Origin: Cordilura impudica
Lineage: Eukaryota; Arthropoda; Insecta; Diptera; Scathophagidae
NCBI GenBank assembly: GCA_963682025.1
Contig: OY821518.1
Coordinates: 233,575,836-233,639,835, forward strand
Direction of reading: 5' to 3'
DNA: 64,000 nt
Below the pieces are notes generated by a model. It was not told the origin of the DNA. It searched no databases and saw only the letters and a list, made by a program, of their open reading frames with translations. A program made the position numbers and the translations under genes. Below are positions 21,172 through 34,500 of the stretch, one piece after another; within the stretch, counting starts at the first letter, position 1; each line of letters begins with the position of its first letter.

Positions 21172-21250
21172 CAATACAATCATAAGTCACACAGCGTTAT
21201 CTGCTTCAGCTCACACCGATATGAGTTACGCTGTTTTTGTGATTGTATTG
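21172..21250 (+). other. Conserved stem-loop near the right end of copy 1
   Basis: CAATACAATCA (21172-21182) pairs with TGATTGTATTG (21240-21250). Inside it, ACAGCGT (21191-21197) pairs with ACGCTGT (21228-21234), and CTCA/TGAG closes the loop. The same structure is present near the matching end of the copies at 24.2, 27.4 and 59.2 kb. It may be a transposition terminus signal or a transcription stop. Confidence 0.65.
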
Positions 21251-21300
21251 TGAAATAGAAATTTACCCCCCTGCGCGTATAGATGTTTACACATCAAAAA

Positions 21301-23483
21301 GAATATGATATTGCTTCACGTATAAAGAAATAAAATTGGGTTGCTGTAGAATCTTTATTTTATATAAAATGTAAAATACTCACTTTTTCAAGAAAAGTCA
21401 CTAAATACATTCATAAATTAAATTTGATGATTGTATTACATTTAGTTTTCTCTTTTTAATTAATAGATTCAAATTCTCCCTTAATTTAAGGAAATTAATA
21501 GATTCAAATTCTCCCTTTCTACAAACGTGTTAAAGAAAAAAGAAAACATGTGAATGTCAATTGATCGATACATAAAAAGTGTATTTGTAGCATTTATTCA
21601 TGAAGAATAATACTTTTCACGCAATTCAAACTATAATTGGAAAACAAATTATAATAAAAAATATAAATATTTAAGCAAGCGCTTTTACAGTTAAAAGAAA
21701 GAGTTTAAAAAATACGTATGTATCTTTGATTTAATATTAAAAATATAACTCATACGTATACATCTCGTTTAATTTACTAATATATAATAATCATACAATC
21801 TGAACATGTCGAACAAAATTATTTTAAAAAAGGGTGAAACTGACATTTTTTTGCAGATTTCATTACATAAAGTTAGTGGAACTTGATTAGCGCGGGAATG
21901 AAACGAGAAGTCATAAATCTTTCTTGAGTTTTAGCTCAAAAGAAAAAAATATATGAATGGCTTGAGAATGCCAAAAGCTATGAAAATTTTACTTTCACCC
22001 TTCACCGCAACTTGGAATTTTTAGAAGAATTTCACAAAATTTCCAAAGAAAAATATTTTTGAGCCTACAGATTTATCTTGGAAAATTTTCACAAACTCGT
22101 TCTTAAAATGCCAAAAAGAGCATTTTCAAAGCATAAGTTGTAAAAGGCTTTTATTAAACAAAATTGAAAACAAATTTCTATGGATTTATAAAATATTTTT
22201 CCAAAGAAAAATTTCTTTAAGCCTAAAGATTTTTCTTTCGAAAATTTTAACATAAGTTTCAGTATTTCAAATATTTCATAGACAAATGCTTCAAAGTCTT
22301 AAACAAGAATCATGAAATTTTTGATAAATTCCTAAGAAAGGTTATATAACAAAAATGAAATATAGTCTGTAACTGAAATGGAGCATAAAAAGATGGAATG
22401 GCATGTGCGAGCTTAGTAAGCTACGTCACATTTATTATTGTTAGCCTCATTAAAGTCTCAAAGTTTTTGTTAAGAAAATATTAACACTGAAGTTTTTTAC
22501 AGGCGAAAGATTTTACAACTTAAACTTTTAACACAAATTTAAAATTCTTCCAATTCTGATGAATTATTGCATCTCATTTTGGATCACATTAAATACAATT
22601 ACTTGTTGAAAGTTGTAAATGTTGCCACAGTAAGTGTTATTCAATTGAAAACTCCTTCATTATGAATATTTTCCTTAAGTATAAGTCTTTGTTAACAATG
22701 GCCTTTGTTAAAGTTTAAGGATTACACCCCTTTTCGAATTTCTTTTGACCCCCCAAAACCTTTTATTAAAAAATATTTAAATTTTTTGTTATTGTATTAT
22801 TTCATTACAAAAGTCTGTCAGTTTGTGTGACAATCTATTTTTCTGATAAAAGTTACAAACATAAATCATTTCTTTCACAATTCTACCCGACAGGCAGATT
22901 GTAAGTGGACAATACAGTACATGCCAAAATGAAAATACAATTGTGTTTTATGTATTTGGTTTTACTTTTCTTCTCATTGTTTGTTATTTATTTATTACAA
23001 ATAATTGTAATAAAGCAAATACGTGTTTTTCTTCTGATGCCAAAGAAATTTATATATTTTCACCACACATACATAAATACATAATACAGACTGGATGACT
23101 TTATCAATATTGAGTTACAATACGTTTTGTTTAAGAACACCTTCTCGTTGACAATCTGTCGGTGTAAAAGTGATTCAGTTATGGAAGTGAAATTTATGGT
23201 GTACCTGCAGAAGTTGTACGAAAGAAAGAAAACTCATTACACGTTTATCTTGGCTGTTAAGGAGTTTTTTATTCCTTGGTTGCTTATTAAATATTTATAA
23301 GACTTTTTCTCAAAATTTCAACTAAATTTTTAGTTTAAGCTAAACCATACTTTAACTAATTTTTTATTTCATTGCCATTTTAAGTGCTACAGGGTAAAAC
23401 AAAATTAGGTTTAACTTCCGGCTTAATTTAGAAAAAAAAAATTTTAAATAATTTTGTAATTTTATTATTTATAAAAAAAAAAA
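21301..23483. other. AT-rich non-coding stretch
   Basis: No gene was recognised in 2.2 kb. A 28-bp phrase (TAGATTCAAATTCTCCCTT...) is directly repeated at about 21465 and 21498. Confidence 0.4.
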
Positions 23484-24355
23484 ATCATGTGGGTCCGATC
23501 ACAAGGGAGATGTGTAAACATATAATAATTAAAGAAAACATCAACATCATTTTTCCAGTGCATAAAAAATAAGTCGATTATGCTGTTTTCTGAAATTCAA
23601 TTGATGTTTTCTGAAATTCTATTGATGTTTTCTGAAATTCAATTGATGTTTTCTGAAACTCGAATGATGTTTTCTGAAATTATATTTATGTTTTCTGAAA
23701 TTCTATTTATGTTTTCTGAAATTCAAATGATGTTTTCTGAAACTCGAATGATGTTTTCTGAAATTATATTGATATTTTCTGAAATTCTATTTATGTTTCT
23801 GAAATTCAAATGATGTTTTCTGAAATTATATTGATGGTTTCTGAAATACAATTGATGTTTTCTGAAATTCTATTGATGCTTTCTGAAATTCAAGTGATGT
23901 TTTCTGAAATCCTATTGATGTTTTCTGAAATTCAATTGATATTTCTGAAACTCGAATGATGTTTTCTGAAATTATATTGATGTTTTCTGAAATTCTGTTT
24001 ATGTTTTCTGAAATTCAAATGATGTTTTCTGAAATTATATTGATGTTTTCTGAAATTCTATTTATGTTTCTGAAATTCAAATGATGTTTTCTGAAATTAT
24101 ATTGATGGTTTCTGAAATTCAAATGATGTTTTCTGAAATTATATTGATGGTTTCTGAAATACAATTGATGTTTTTTGAAAGACAATTGGAAAATGTTTAG
24201 AAAAGAACATATCATAATTTTTTCACCAATACAATTATAAGTCACACAGCGTTATCTGCTTCAGCTCACACCGATATGAGTTACGCTGGTTTTGTGATTG
24301 TATTGTGAAATAGAAATTTACCCCCCTGCGCGTATAGATGTTTCCACATCAAAAA
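23484..24355 (+). mobile_element. 21-bp-array element, copy 2 (short)
   Basis: Same ends as copy 1: GATGTGTAAACATA at 23509-23522 (one change) and GATGTTTCCACATC at 24337-24350 (one change). Preceded by a long A-run and followed by AAAAA. The array at 23580-24180 has about 29 units and contains 1-nt deletions near 23797, 23940 and 24068 that break the heptad frame. Confidence 0.75.
23580..24180 (+). repeat. 21-bp minisatellite array (~29 units)
   Basis: Same unit and word set as the array at 20438-21135. Several units lack one T in the TTTT run. Confidence 0.95.
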
Positions 24356-24503
24356 TAAATTTTGTAAAAATTCATATGGTTAGACATTTATGAAACAAAG
24401 CAATATTATTATGAATAAAATTTTTATCAAAATTCAATTTTAAAAGAATATTTTAGTGAATAAAAATTATTTAAAAGAAATTGCCATTACATTTATTTTC
24501 CAA

Positions 24504-25908
24504 TCTATACTAATATAATAAAGAGGTAATGTGTGTGTTTGTGTGTTTGTAGGAGGTAATCTTCGTAACTACCAATCTGATCTTCCTGAAATTTTCATAG
24601 AGTCTTACTGCGGATATGGGAAGTGCTATAGGCCATAATTTTTTGGTGGGCGTGGCACCTCCCACACAAAGTAAATTTTTAATATCATATACATATATTG
24701 AGTACTATGATAGGGAGAGCTTTGCAAATTTGTGTGAGGTCACCCATTGTTAATATAAGTAGCTACGCGGAAATGGGCGGGATCGAATAAGTGGGCGTGG
24801 TACCTCCCATACATGTAATAGTTCAATATTATGTATCTCGAGTACTGTGATAGAGACAGCTTTTTAAAATTTTCTGATGTCACCAATTATTAATGTGAGT
24901 AGTTCAGATGCAAAATGGGCAGTATCGGACAAATAGGCGTGGCACCTGCCATACAAAGTAAATATAAAATGCCATATATCTGGAGTACTCTAATAGTGAG
25001 AGTCTTGGGACTTTTTTGTGAGCCCATACGTTTTTCATTTGATTAGTTAGACAAAAATGGGCGTGATCGGAGCAGTGGGCGTGGCACCGCCCATACAAAG
25101 TAAATATATGATATCATATAACTGATGTGCTAAAAAAGGAAGCTTTGACACTTTGCACGAGCCTATCTGATCTTAGTATGAGTAGTCGAACAAAAAATTG
25201 GCGGGTTCACAACAATGGGCGTGGCACTCCCCATGCAAAGTAACTATTTAATGTCATATATCTGGAGTAATGTAAAAGAGAGAGCTTTGTGGCTTTGCGT
25301 GAGCCCATAGGTTCTTTGTGTGATTAGTAGAACAAAAAAATGGGCGTGATCGGAGCAGTGGGCGTAGCAACGCCCATGCAAAGTAGATATCTAATATCAT
25401 ATAACTGGTGTACTACAAAAGGGAAAGACTCGACATTTTCCATGAGTCCATCAAATATTCATATGAGTAGTTCAATAAATATTGGGCGGGATGGGATTAG
25501 TGGGCGTGGCTCCTCCTATGAAAAAAATATGAAGCACTACGAAAGCGGCAGTCTTTTGACAAGTTCATTAGTTATCAATGTGATTTGTCGTGGAAAATAT
25601 ATCATCAAAATCAAAAATCGCCAAACGCAAAAATCGCAAAAAATAAAAATCGCCCAAAACAAAAATCTTTAAATCAAAATGGGCAAAAGCAAAAATCGAT
25701 AAAAACAAAAATTGCCAAATGATAGTCTAAGTGCAAGGCCAACAGTTAAGTGTTGCCAGATCTAATATGGATAGTCCATCTTATTCTCCATGGGCAGCTA
25801 CATGTACCTTGCTCCAGGGTAGGAATGCCGAAAAATCTGATAATTGTTGTACCGAGTGAAAAAACAAAAAACATTGTATATCAGGATCAGCAAGCATTGA
25901 AAAAAAAA
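24504..25908 (+). mobile_element. Helitron-like element with internal tandem repeats
   Basis: It starts 5'-TCTATACTAATATAATAAAG after an A, the usual Helitron 5' TC with A on the outside. Most of the interior is a diverged tandem repeat (see 24640-25520). No 3' CTAG end was found before the second start at 25909/25922, so this copy may be 3'-truncated or may share the end at 26367. There is no helicase coding. Confidence 0.5.
24640..25520 (+). repeat. ~143-bp tandem repeat with TGGGCGTGGC box
   Basis: The box GTGGGCGTGGCACC and following CCCATACAAAGTAAAT recurs near 24650, 24793, 24925, 25075, 25215, 25357 and 25500, a spacing of 130-150 bp. Between boxes, CTGGAGTACT and GAGAGCTTTG recur. 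Copies are diverged. Confidence 0.75.
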
Positions 25909-25921
25909 TCTATACTAATAA

Positions 25922-26367
25922 TCTATACTAGCTTAATAAAGAGGTAATGTGTGTTTGTTTGTTTGTAGGAGAATAATCTCCGTAACTACTCATCTGATCT
26001 TCCTAAAATTTTCACAGAGTCCTACTGGGAGTGCTGCAGCCTTAAATTTTAAAATATTTTAGTGGGCGTAGCACCTCCCATACAAAATAAATTTTTAATA
26101 TCATATATATTAAGTACTATGATAGAGAAAGCTTTGCAAATTTATCTCAGGTCATCTATTATTAACGTGAGTACTCAGACAAAAAAATGGGCGGGATTTG
26201 ACAAATGCGCGTTGGTACCCCCACACAAACTTAATAACAAATGTGATATATCTGAATTACTGTATTAGTGAGAGACTTGGGACTTTGCGTGTGCCCTTTC
26301 ATAACGATTCGGAAGGGGGGGGGGGGGGGAGGGGGGGTTGTAGCGAAGCACACCGGGTTACATCTAG
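25922..26367 (+). mobile_element. Short Helitron-like element with CTAG end
   Basis: Starts TCTATACTAGCTTAATAAAG after A (25921) and ends ...CACACCGGGTTACATCTAG at 26367, followed by T. A-TC...CTAG-T is the standard Helitron boundary. It contains one GTGGGCGTAGCACC box like the neighbour, and a long G-run near 26317-26337. A duplicate start, TCTATACTAATA, lies 13 bp upstream (25909). Confidence 0.65.
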
Positions 26368-26964
26368 TATTTCATAAATTTACCATAAAAATTGATATAG
26401 AAATATTTAAAAAGACAATAAAAAAAAATTTAACTAGAGCAAAAACATACGAGTTTTTCATTGAAACTTCTCTATCTTGAACCAATATAGGGTATTTTTT
26501 ACGGTCGCTGCTTAATAAATTATATTTTAACTCGGGATCTTTCAAAAAAAAAAAACAACCTTTGGCCCTTGTGCACATTAGGACTAAAAAGTTTGCGGGG
26601 GCCAAAGTTTGGCATTTTCTGAAAAAATTAACTTAAAAAATTGTTAAAAAGTATTAGTTGTAAAATTAACTGAAAAAATAAGACATTAAAAAAACCTTTT
26701 TTTTACCTTTTTAACACTTCACTTTTGTACTAAATTCAACTACAAATGAAAATGTATTTTTAACCCTCCGTAACTTTTTTATTTTCGGTCGAGAATTACG
26801 TTTTATAGCAAAACTTAAAGGCAAATGTCTCACCTACCAAACAAAAAACCGCATATCAAAATTCAATCCAATCAAAAGTTATAGATTTTTGACCGCCTTC
26901 TCGTCAAATGGTCCACTGTGCGGCGTATACAACCGCACTTGGCGTATTTGGGGTACAGCTACAC
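26368..26964. other. Unassigned AT-rich stretch
   Basis: No gene was recognised. It contains several A- and T-runs. Confidence 0.35.
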
Positions 26965-27350
26965 AAGATCCTGGTAATATCATTGCATGATCAAAAAGTG
27001 ACTGTTTGGGCTGATCATTGGGCCATTTTTCTTCAAAGAATGTGAAACTGTTGATATGAAATTATATCGGTGGATGTTTGTTCATTATGTCTGAACAAAA
27101 ATGTCTAAATAAGGTATTGATGGTTACTGGTTTCGGCATGACACACTGCAAATCAAACAGTGCAAAGCAAGAACCCGAAATCTTTTTATCGGGTTATTTG
27201 AACAGCAACATAAAAACCAACAAAAGCCACAGGCCATTGTCGAGCTCAGGGCATGCTTCATGCCGAAGTCATTGTTTTACCAACCGAGATGATCGAAAAG
27301 TTATGGAAAATGCAATAGGAGCAAAAAGAACCAAGTTAATTAAAAAATAT
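26965..27350 (+). pseudogene. mariner-like transposase relic
   Basis: Fragments in shifting frames follow the family order: LHDQKVTVWA, then GLIIGPFFFKE, then KLYRWM, then DGYWFRHD. In intact mariner transposases the corresponding motifs are LHPQKVTVWC, GGIIGPYFF, the RYxxM helix and the WFQQDGA catalytic block. Stops and shifts separate the pieces, and the catalytic block is corrupted. It ends just before the inverted 21-bp-array element at 27374. Confidence 0.5.
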
Positions 27351-27512
27351 CCAAACTAATTGGAAATTGAATGTTTTTGATGCGTAAACATCTATACGCG
27401 CAGGGGGGTAAATTTCTATTTCACAATACAATCACAAAAACAGCGTAACTTATATCGATGTGAGCTGAAGGAGATAACGCTGTGTGACATATGATTGTAT
27501 TGGTGAAAAAAT

Positions 27513-28541
27513 ATTTTCAAGAGAAACTGTTCATGGGCAATTACCCAATGCATTCGAAATTGGAATTGTAGGAGAGACAAACCTAAGTAACTCGTGTTTT
27601 AACACTTTTTTAATTTTCAAATTAGCTCCATAGACCAAATATTTGATACCATTTTTTCTTTTTAAACATTTCTTGAACACTACCTGACCAACTATTTGTC
27701 AAATAGTGTACACATTATTTTATTTTACTAGCCGACTGCATTTTGTGGAATTTTTGATGTGTATTTTTATAAATACTTTATTCCTCAATAAACTATAATT
27801 AAGTTTTTATTCACAAACCACAACGATTTGTAGAATTCCACCAAAATATTTCTGTATTTTCTTAAGTTTTATTTGAGTTCTAAAGAAATCTTTTTTTCTG
27901 TTTTTATTACGTACGAAAGACGATGTAATAATAGAATCAAGTAAAGATAATGCAAAGCAGTGTTAACTGACATGGTTGTCTTTGTTCGTACTTTTTTCAA
28001 TATAGTTAGTTGGCAAACGCCTCAGACCATATAAACACTTATATGTTAATGTTAACAACTTTCATTAATAAACATTTTTAGCAATTATTACTATTAAACA
28101 TTAAATTGATTCTTACTAAGCATTAAATTTATATAAATTTGGAATATTTTCCAATAACTAGGATATAATATAAATAAATTTTGTTAGTTGAAATTTTAAT
28201 TAAATTTAATTAGTTAATAATAGCTTTAAGTTCCATTGTACATCATAAATCAATTTACACATGACGACATCTTAATATAAAATGCAATATATAATACCGA
28301 CATCCAAGTAAGGAAAAGCGTAGGAAAATCGTATCATAAAAAAATACATTCAAACCTGTTTTTGTGCGAGGGTTAGGGACCGCATTAAAAAAACTCATAC
28401 AAAAAAATCGTAAAAAAAACTTTACGAGTAGTTATAAAAAATAGTTTTCGCGACGCAACTAAAAATTATTTGTTTAATGCGGTGAATTGGGACCGCATAA
28501 AAAAGTCTCATTAAGAAAATAACTCAAAACCTTACAAAACA
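27513..28541. other. ~1-kb insertion within array element copy 3
   Basis: Compared with copies 1 and 2, sequence between GGTGAAAAAAT and CTAAACATTTT is replaced by about 1,030 bp of AT-rich DNA that does not occur in the other copies. No coding or inverted ends were seen. The phrase GGGACCGCATAAAAAA recurs twice near its right end. Confidence 0.55.
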
Positions 28542-28555
28542 ACTAAACATTTTTC

Positions 28556-31500
28556 AATTGTCTTTCAGAAAACATCAATTGTATTTCAGAAAACATCAAT
28601 TCTATTTCAGTAATCATCTATATAATTTCAGAAAACATCTTTTGAATTTCAGAAAACATCAATAGAATTTCAGAAAACATCACTTGAATTTCAGAAAGCA
28701 TCAATAAAATTTCAGAAAACATCAATTGTATTTCAGAATCCATCAATATAATTTCAGAAAACATCATTTGAATTTCAGGAAATATAAATAGAATTTCAGA
28801 AAACATCAATATAATTTCAGAAAACATCATTTGAATTTCAAAAAGCATCAATAGAATTTCAGAAAACATCAATTGTATTTCAGAAAACATCATTTGAATT
28901 TCAGAAAACATAAATAGAATTTCAGAAAACATCAATATAATTTCAGAAAACATCATTTGAATTTCAGAAACCATCAATAGAATTTCAGAAAACATCAATT
29001 GTATTTCAGAAACCATCAATATAATTTCAGATAACATCATTTGAATTTCAGAAAACATAAATAGAATTTCAGAAAACATCATTTGTATTTCAGAAAACAT
29101 CATTCGAGTTTCAGAAAACATCATTTGAATTTCAGAAAACATAAATAGAATTTCAGAAAACATCAATATAATTTCAGAAAATATCATTCGAGTTTCAGAA
29201 AACATCAATTGAATTTCAGAAAACATCAATAGAATTTCACAAATCATCAATTGTATTTCAGAACACATCAATTGTATTTCAGAAAACATCATTTGAATTT
29301 CAGAAAACATCAATATAATTTCAGAAAACATCATTTGAGTTTAAGAAAACATCAATTGAATTTCAGAAAACATCAATACAATTTCAGAAAACATTAATAG
29401 AATTTCAGAAAACATCATTCGAGTTTCAGAAAACATCATTTGAATTTCAGAAAACGTAAATAGAATTTCAGAAAACATCAATATAATTTCAGAAAACATC
29501 ATTCGAGTTTCAGAAAACATCAATTGAATTTCAGAAAACATCATTTGAATTTCAGAAAGCATCAATAAAATTTCAGAAAACATCAATTGTATTTCAGAAA
29601 CCATCAATATAATTTTAGAAAACATCATTTGAATTTCAGGAAACATAAATAGAATTTCAGAAAACATCAATATAATCTCAGAAAACATCATTTGAATTTC
29701 AAAAAGCATTAATAGAATTTCAGAAAACATCAATATAATTTCAGAAAACATCATTTGAATTTCAGAAACCATCAATAGAATTTCAGAAAACATCAATTGT
29801 ATTTCAGAAACCATCAATATAATTTCAGATAACATCATTTGAATTTCAGAAAACATAAATAGAATTTCAGAAAACATCATTTGTATTTCAGAAAACATCA
29901 TTCGAGTTTCAGAAAACATCATTTGAATTTCAGAAAACATAAATAGAATTTCAGAAAACATCAATATAATTTCAGAAAATATCATTCGAGTTTCAGAAAA
30001 CATCAATTGAATTTCAGAAAACATCAATAGAATTTCACAAAACATCAATTGTATTTCAGAACACATCAATTGTATTTCAGAAAACATCATTTGAATTTCA
30101 GAAAACATCAATATAATTTCAGAAAACATCATTTGAGTTTAAGAAAACATCAATTGAATTTCAGAAAACATCAATACAATTTCAGAAAACATTAATAGAA
30201 TTTCAGAAAACATCATTCGAGTTTCAGAAAACATCATTTGAATTTCAGAAAACGTAAATAGAATTTCAGAAAACATCAATATAATTTCAGAAAACATCAT
30301 TCGAGTTTCAGAAAACATCAATTGAATTTCAGAAAACATCAATAGAATTTCAGAAAACATCAATTGTATTTCAGAAAACATCAATTGTATTTCAGAAAAC
30401 ATCATTTGAATTTCAGAAAACATAAATAGAATTTCAGAAAACATCAATAGAATTTCAGAAAACATCAATTGTATTTCAGAAAACATCAATTGAATTTCAG
30501 AAAACATAAATGGAATTTCAGAAAACATCAATATAATTTCAGAAAACATCATTTGAATTTCAGAAAGCATCAATAGAATTTCAGAAAACATCAATTGTAT
30601 TTCAGAAACCATCAATATAATTTCAGATAACATCAATAGAATTTCAGAAAACATCAATTGTATTTCAGAAAACATCAATTGAATTTCAGAAAACATCAAT
30701 ATAATTTCAGAAAACATCAATAGAATTTCAGAAAACATCAATTGTATTTCAGAAACCATCAATATAATTTCAGAAAACATCATTTGAATTTCAGAAAACA
30801 TAAATTGAATTTCAGAAAACATCAATTGTATTTCAGAAACCATCAATATAATTTCAGAAAACATCATTTGAATTTCGGAAAACATAAATGGAATTTCAGA
30901 AAACATCAATATAATTTCAGAAAACATCATTTGAATTTCAGAAAACATAAATAGAATTTCAGAAAACGTCAATGGAATTTCAGAAAACATCATTCGAGTT
31001 TCAGAAAACATCATTTGAATTTCAGAAAACGTTAATATAATTTCAGAAACCATCAATATAATTTCAGAAAACATCAATAGAATTTCAGAAAACATCAATT
31101 GTATTTCAGAAAACATCAATTGTATTTCAGAAAACATCATTTGAATTTCAGAAAACATAAATAGAATTTCAGAAAACATCAATAGAATTTCAGAAAACAT
31201 CAATTGTATTTCAGAAAATATCAATTGTATTTCAGAAAGCATCAATTGAATTTCAGAAAATATAAAAAGAATTTCAGAAAACATCAATATAATTTCAGAA
31301 AACATTCGAGTTTCAGAAAACATTATTTGAATTTCAGAAAACATAAATAGAATTTCAGAAAACATCAATAGAATTTCAGAAAACATCAATTGTATTTCAG
31401 AAAACATCAATTGTATTTCAGAAAACATCAATTGAATTTCAGAAAACATAAAAAGAATTTCAGAAAACATCAATATAATTTCAGAAAACATCAATAGAAT

Positions 31501-34500
31501 TTCAGAAAACATCAATTGTATTTCAGAAAACATCAATTGAATTTCAGAAAACATAAAAAGAATTTCAGAAAACATCAATATAATTTCAGAAAACATTCGA
31601 GTTTCAGAAAACATTATTTGAATTTCAGAAAACATAAATAGAGTTTCAGAAAACATCAACAGAATTTCAGAAAACATCAATTGAATTTCAGAAAACATCA
31701 ATTGTATTTCAGAAAACATCAATTGAATTTCATAAAACATAAAAAGAATTTCAGAAAACATCAATATAATTTCAGAAAACATCAATTGTATTTCAGAAAC
31801 CATCAATATAATTTCAGAAAACATCATTTGAATTTCAGAAAACATGAATAGAATTTCAGAAAACATCAATATAATTTCAGAAAACATCATTTGAATTTCA
31901 GAAAGCATCAATAGAATTTCAGAAAACATCAATTGTATTTCAGAAACCATCAATATAATATCAGATAACATCATTCGAGTTTCAGAAAACATAAATAGAA
32001 TTTCAGAAAACATCAATATAATTTCAGAAAACATCAATTGTATTTCAGAAACCATCAATATAATTTCAGAAAACATCAATTGTATTTCAGAAAACCTCAA
32101 TTGTATTTTAGAAAACATCATTTGAATTTCAGAAATATAAATAGAATTTCAGAAAACATCAATTGTATTTCAGAAAACACCAATTGTATTTCAGAAAACA
32201 TCATTTGAATTTCAGAAATATAAATAGAATTTCAGAAAACATCAATTGTATTTCAGAAACCATCAATATAATTTCAGAAAACATCAATTGTATTTCAGAA
32301 AACATCAATAGAATTTCAGAAAACATCAATTGTATTTCAGAAACCATCAATATAATTTCAGAAAACATCATTTGAATTTCAGAAAACATAAATAGAATTT
32401 CAGAAAACATCATTCGAGTTTCAGAAAACATCAATTGAATTTCAGAAAGCATCAATAGAATTTCAGAAAACATCAATTGTATTTCAGAAACCATCAATAT
32501 AATTTCAGAAAACATCAATAGAATTTTAGAAAACATAAACTATATTTCGAAAACATCAATAAAATTTCAGAAAACATTAATTGAATTTCAGAAAACATCA
32601 ATATAATTTCAGAAAACATCAATTGTATTTCAGAAAACCTCAATTGTATTTCAGAAAACATCATTTGAATTTCAGAAATATAAATAGAATTTCAGAAAAC
32701 ATCAATTGTATTTTAGAAAACATCAATTGTATTTCAGAAAACATCATTTGAATTTCAGAAAATATAAATAGAATTTCAGAAAACATCAATATAATTTCAG
32801 AAAACATCATACGAGTTTAGAAAACATCCATTGAATTTCAGAAAACATCAATAGAATTTCAGAAAACATCAATTGTATTTCAGAAAACATCATTTGAATT
32901 GCTGAGAACATTAATTGTATTTCAGAAAACATCTTTTGAATTTCAGAAAACATCAATAGAATTTCAGAAAACATCATTTGAATTTCAGAAAGCATCAATA
33001 AAATTTCAGAAAACATCAATTGTATTTCAGAAACCATCAATATAATTTCAGAAAACATCAATTGTATTTCAGAAAACATCAATAGAATTTCAGAAAACAT
33101 CAATTGTATTTCAGAAACCATCAATATAATTTCAGAAAACATCATTTGAATTTCAAAAAACATAAATAGAATTTCAGAAAACATCATTCGAGTTTCAGAA
33201 AACATCAATTGAATTTCAGAAAGCATCAATAGAATTTCAGAAAACATCAATTGTATTTCAGAAACCATCAATATAATTTCAGAAAACATCAATTGTATTT
33301 CAGAAAACATCAATAGAATTTTAGAAAACATAAACTGTATTTCAGAAAACATCAATAAAATTTCAGAAAACATCAATTGAATTTCAGAAAACATCAATAT
33401 AATTTCAGAAAACATCAATTGTATTTCAGAAAACCTCAACTGTATTTCAGAAAACATCATTTGAATTTCAGATATATAAATAGAATTTCAGAAAACATCA
33501 ATTGTATTTTAGAAAACATCAATTGTATTTCAGAAAACATCATTTGAATTTCAGAAAATATAAATAGAATTTCAGAAAACATCAATATAATTTCAGAAAA
33601 CATCATTCGAGTTTCAGAAAACATCATTTGCATTTCAGAAAACATAAATAGAATTTCAGAAAACATCAATATAATTTCAGAAAACATCATACGAGTTTAG
33701 AAAACATCAATAGAATTTCAGAAATCATCAAAAGAATTTCAGAAAACATCAATTGTATTTCAGAAAACATCAATTGTATTTCAGAAAACATCATTTGAAT
33801 TTCAGAAAACATAAAAAGAATTTCAGAAAACATCAATAGAATTTCAGAAAACATCAATTGTATTTCAGAAAACATCATTTGAATTTCAGAAAACATAAAT
33901 AGAATTTCAGAAATCATCAAAAGAATTTCAGAAAACATCAATTGTATTTCAGAAAACATCAGTTGTATTTCAGAAAACATCATTTGAATTTCAGAAAACA
34001 TAAAAAGAATTTCAGAAAACATCAATAGAATTTCAGAAAACATCAATTGTATTTCAGAAAACATCAATTGAATTTCAGAAAACATAAATGGAATTTCAGA
34101 AAACATCAATATAATTTCAGAAAACATCATTTGAATTTCAGAAAGCATCAATAAAATTTCAGAAAACATCAATTGTATTTCAGAAACCATCAATATAATT
34201 TCAGATAACATCAATAGAATTTCAGAAAACATCAATTGTATTTCAGAAAACATCAATTGAATTTCAGAAAACATCAATATAATTTCAGAAAACATCAATA
34301 GAATTTCAGAAAACATCAATTGTATTTCAGAAACCATCAATATAATTTCAGAAAACATCATTTGAATTTCAGAAAACATAAATGGAATTTCAGAAAACAT
34401 CAATTGTATTTCAGAAACCATCAATATAATTTCAGAAAACATCATTTGAATTTCGGAAAACATAAATGGAATTTCAGAAAACATCAATATAATTTCAGAA

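Larger units (their letters stand above)
20341..21300 (+). mobile_element. 21-bp-array element, copy 1 (short)
   Basis: The left end ATCATGTGAGTCCGATCACA follows an A-run. Then come GATGTGTAAACATC (20366-20379), a unique stretch, and the array. The right end has a stem-loop, a CCCCCCTGCGCG block, and the exact inverse GATGTTTACACATC (21282-21295) before AAAAA. The same plan is found in copies at 23484, 27374 (inverted) and 51063. There is no transposase. Central minisatellite, subterminal inverted repeats and 3' hairpin resemble DINE-1/Helentron-type non-autonomous elements; this assignment is inference. Confidence 0.75.

Noticed and set aside
30139..32121. 660-residue ORF (and others up to 663 residues) in the arrays as genuine long protein genes
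   Set aside because: The 21-bp unit is seven codons, so one frame stays open by default. Reverse-strand frames in the same arrays are open too (for example 58695-59201), and the arrays contain frameshifts. Only the flank-to-flank frame of copy 1 is kept, at low confidence.
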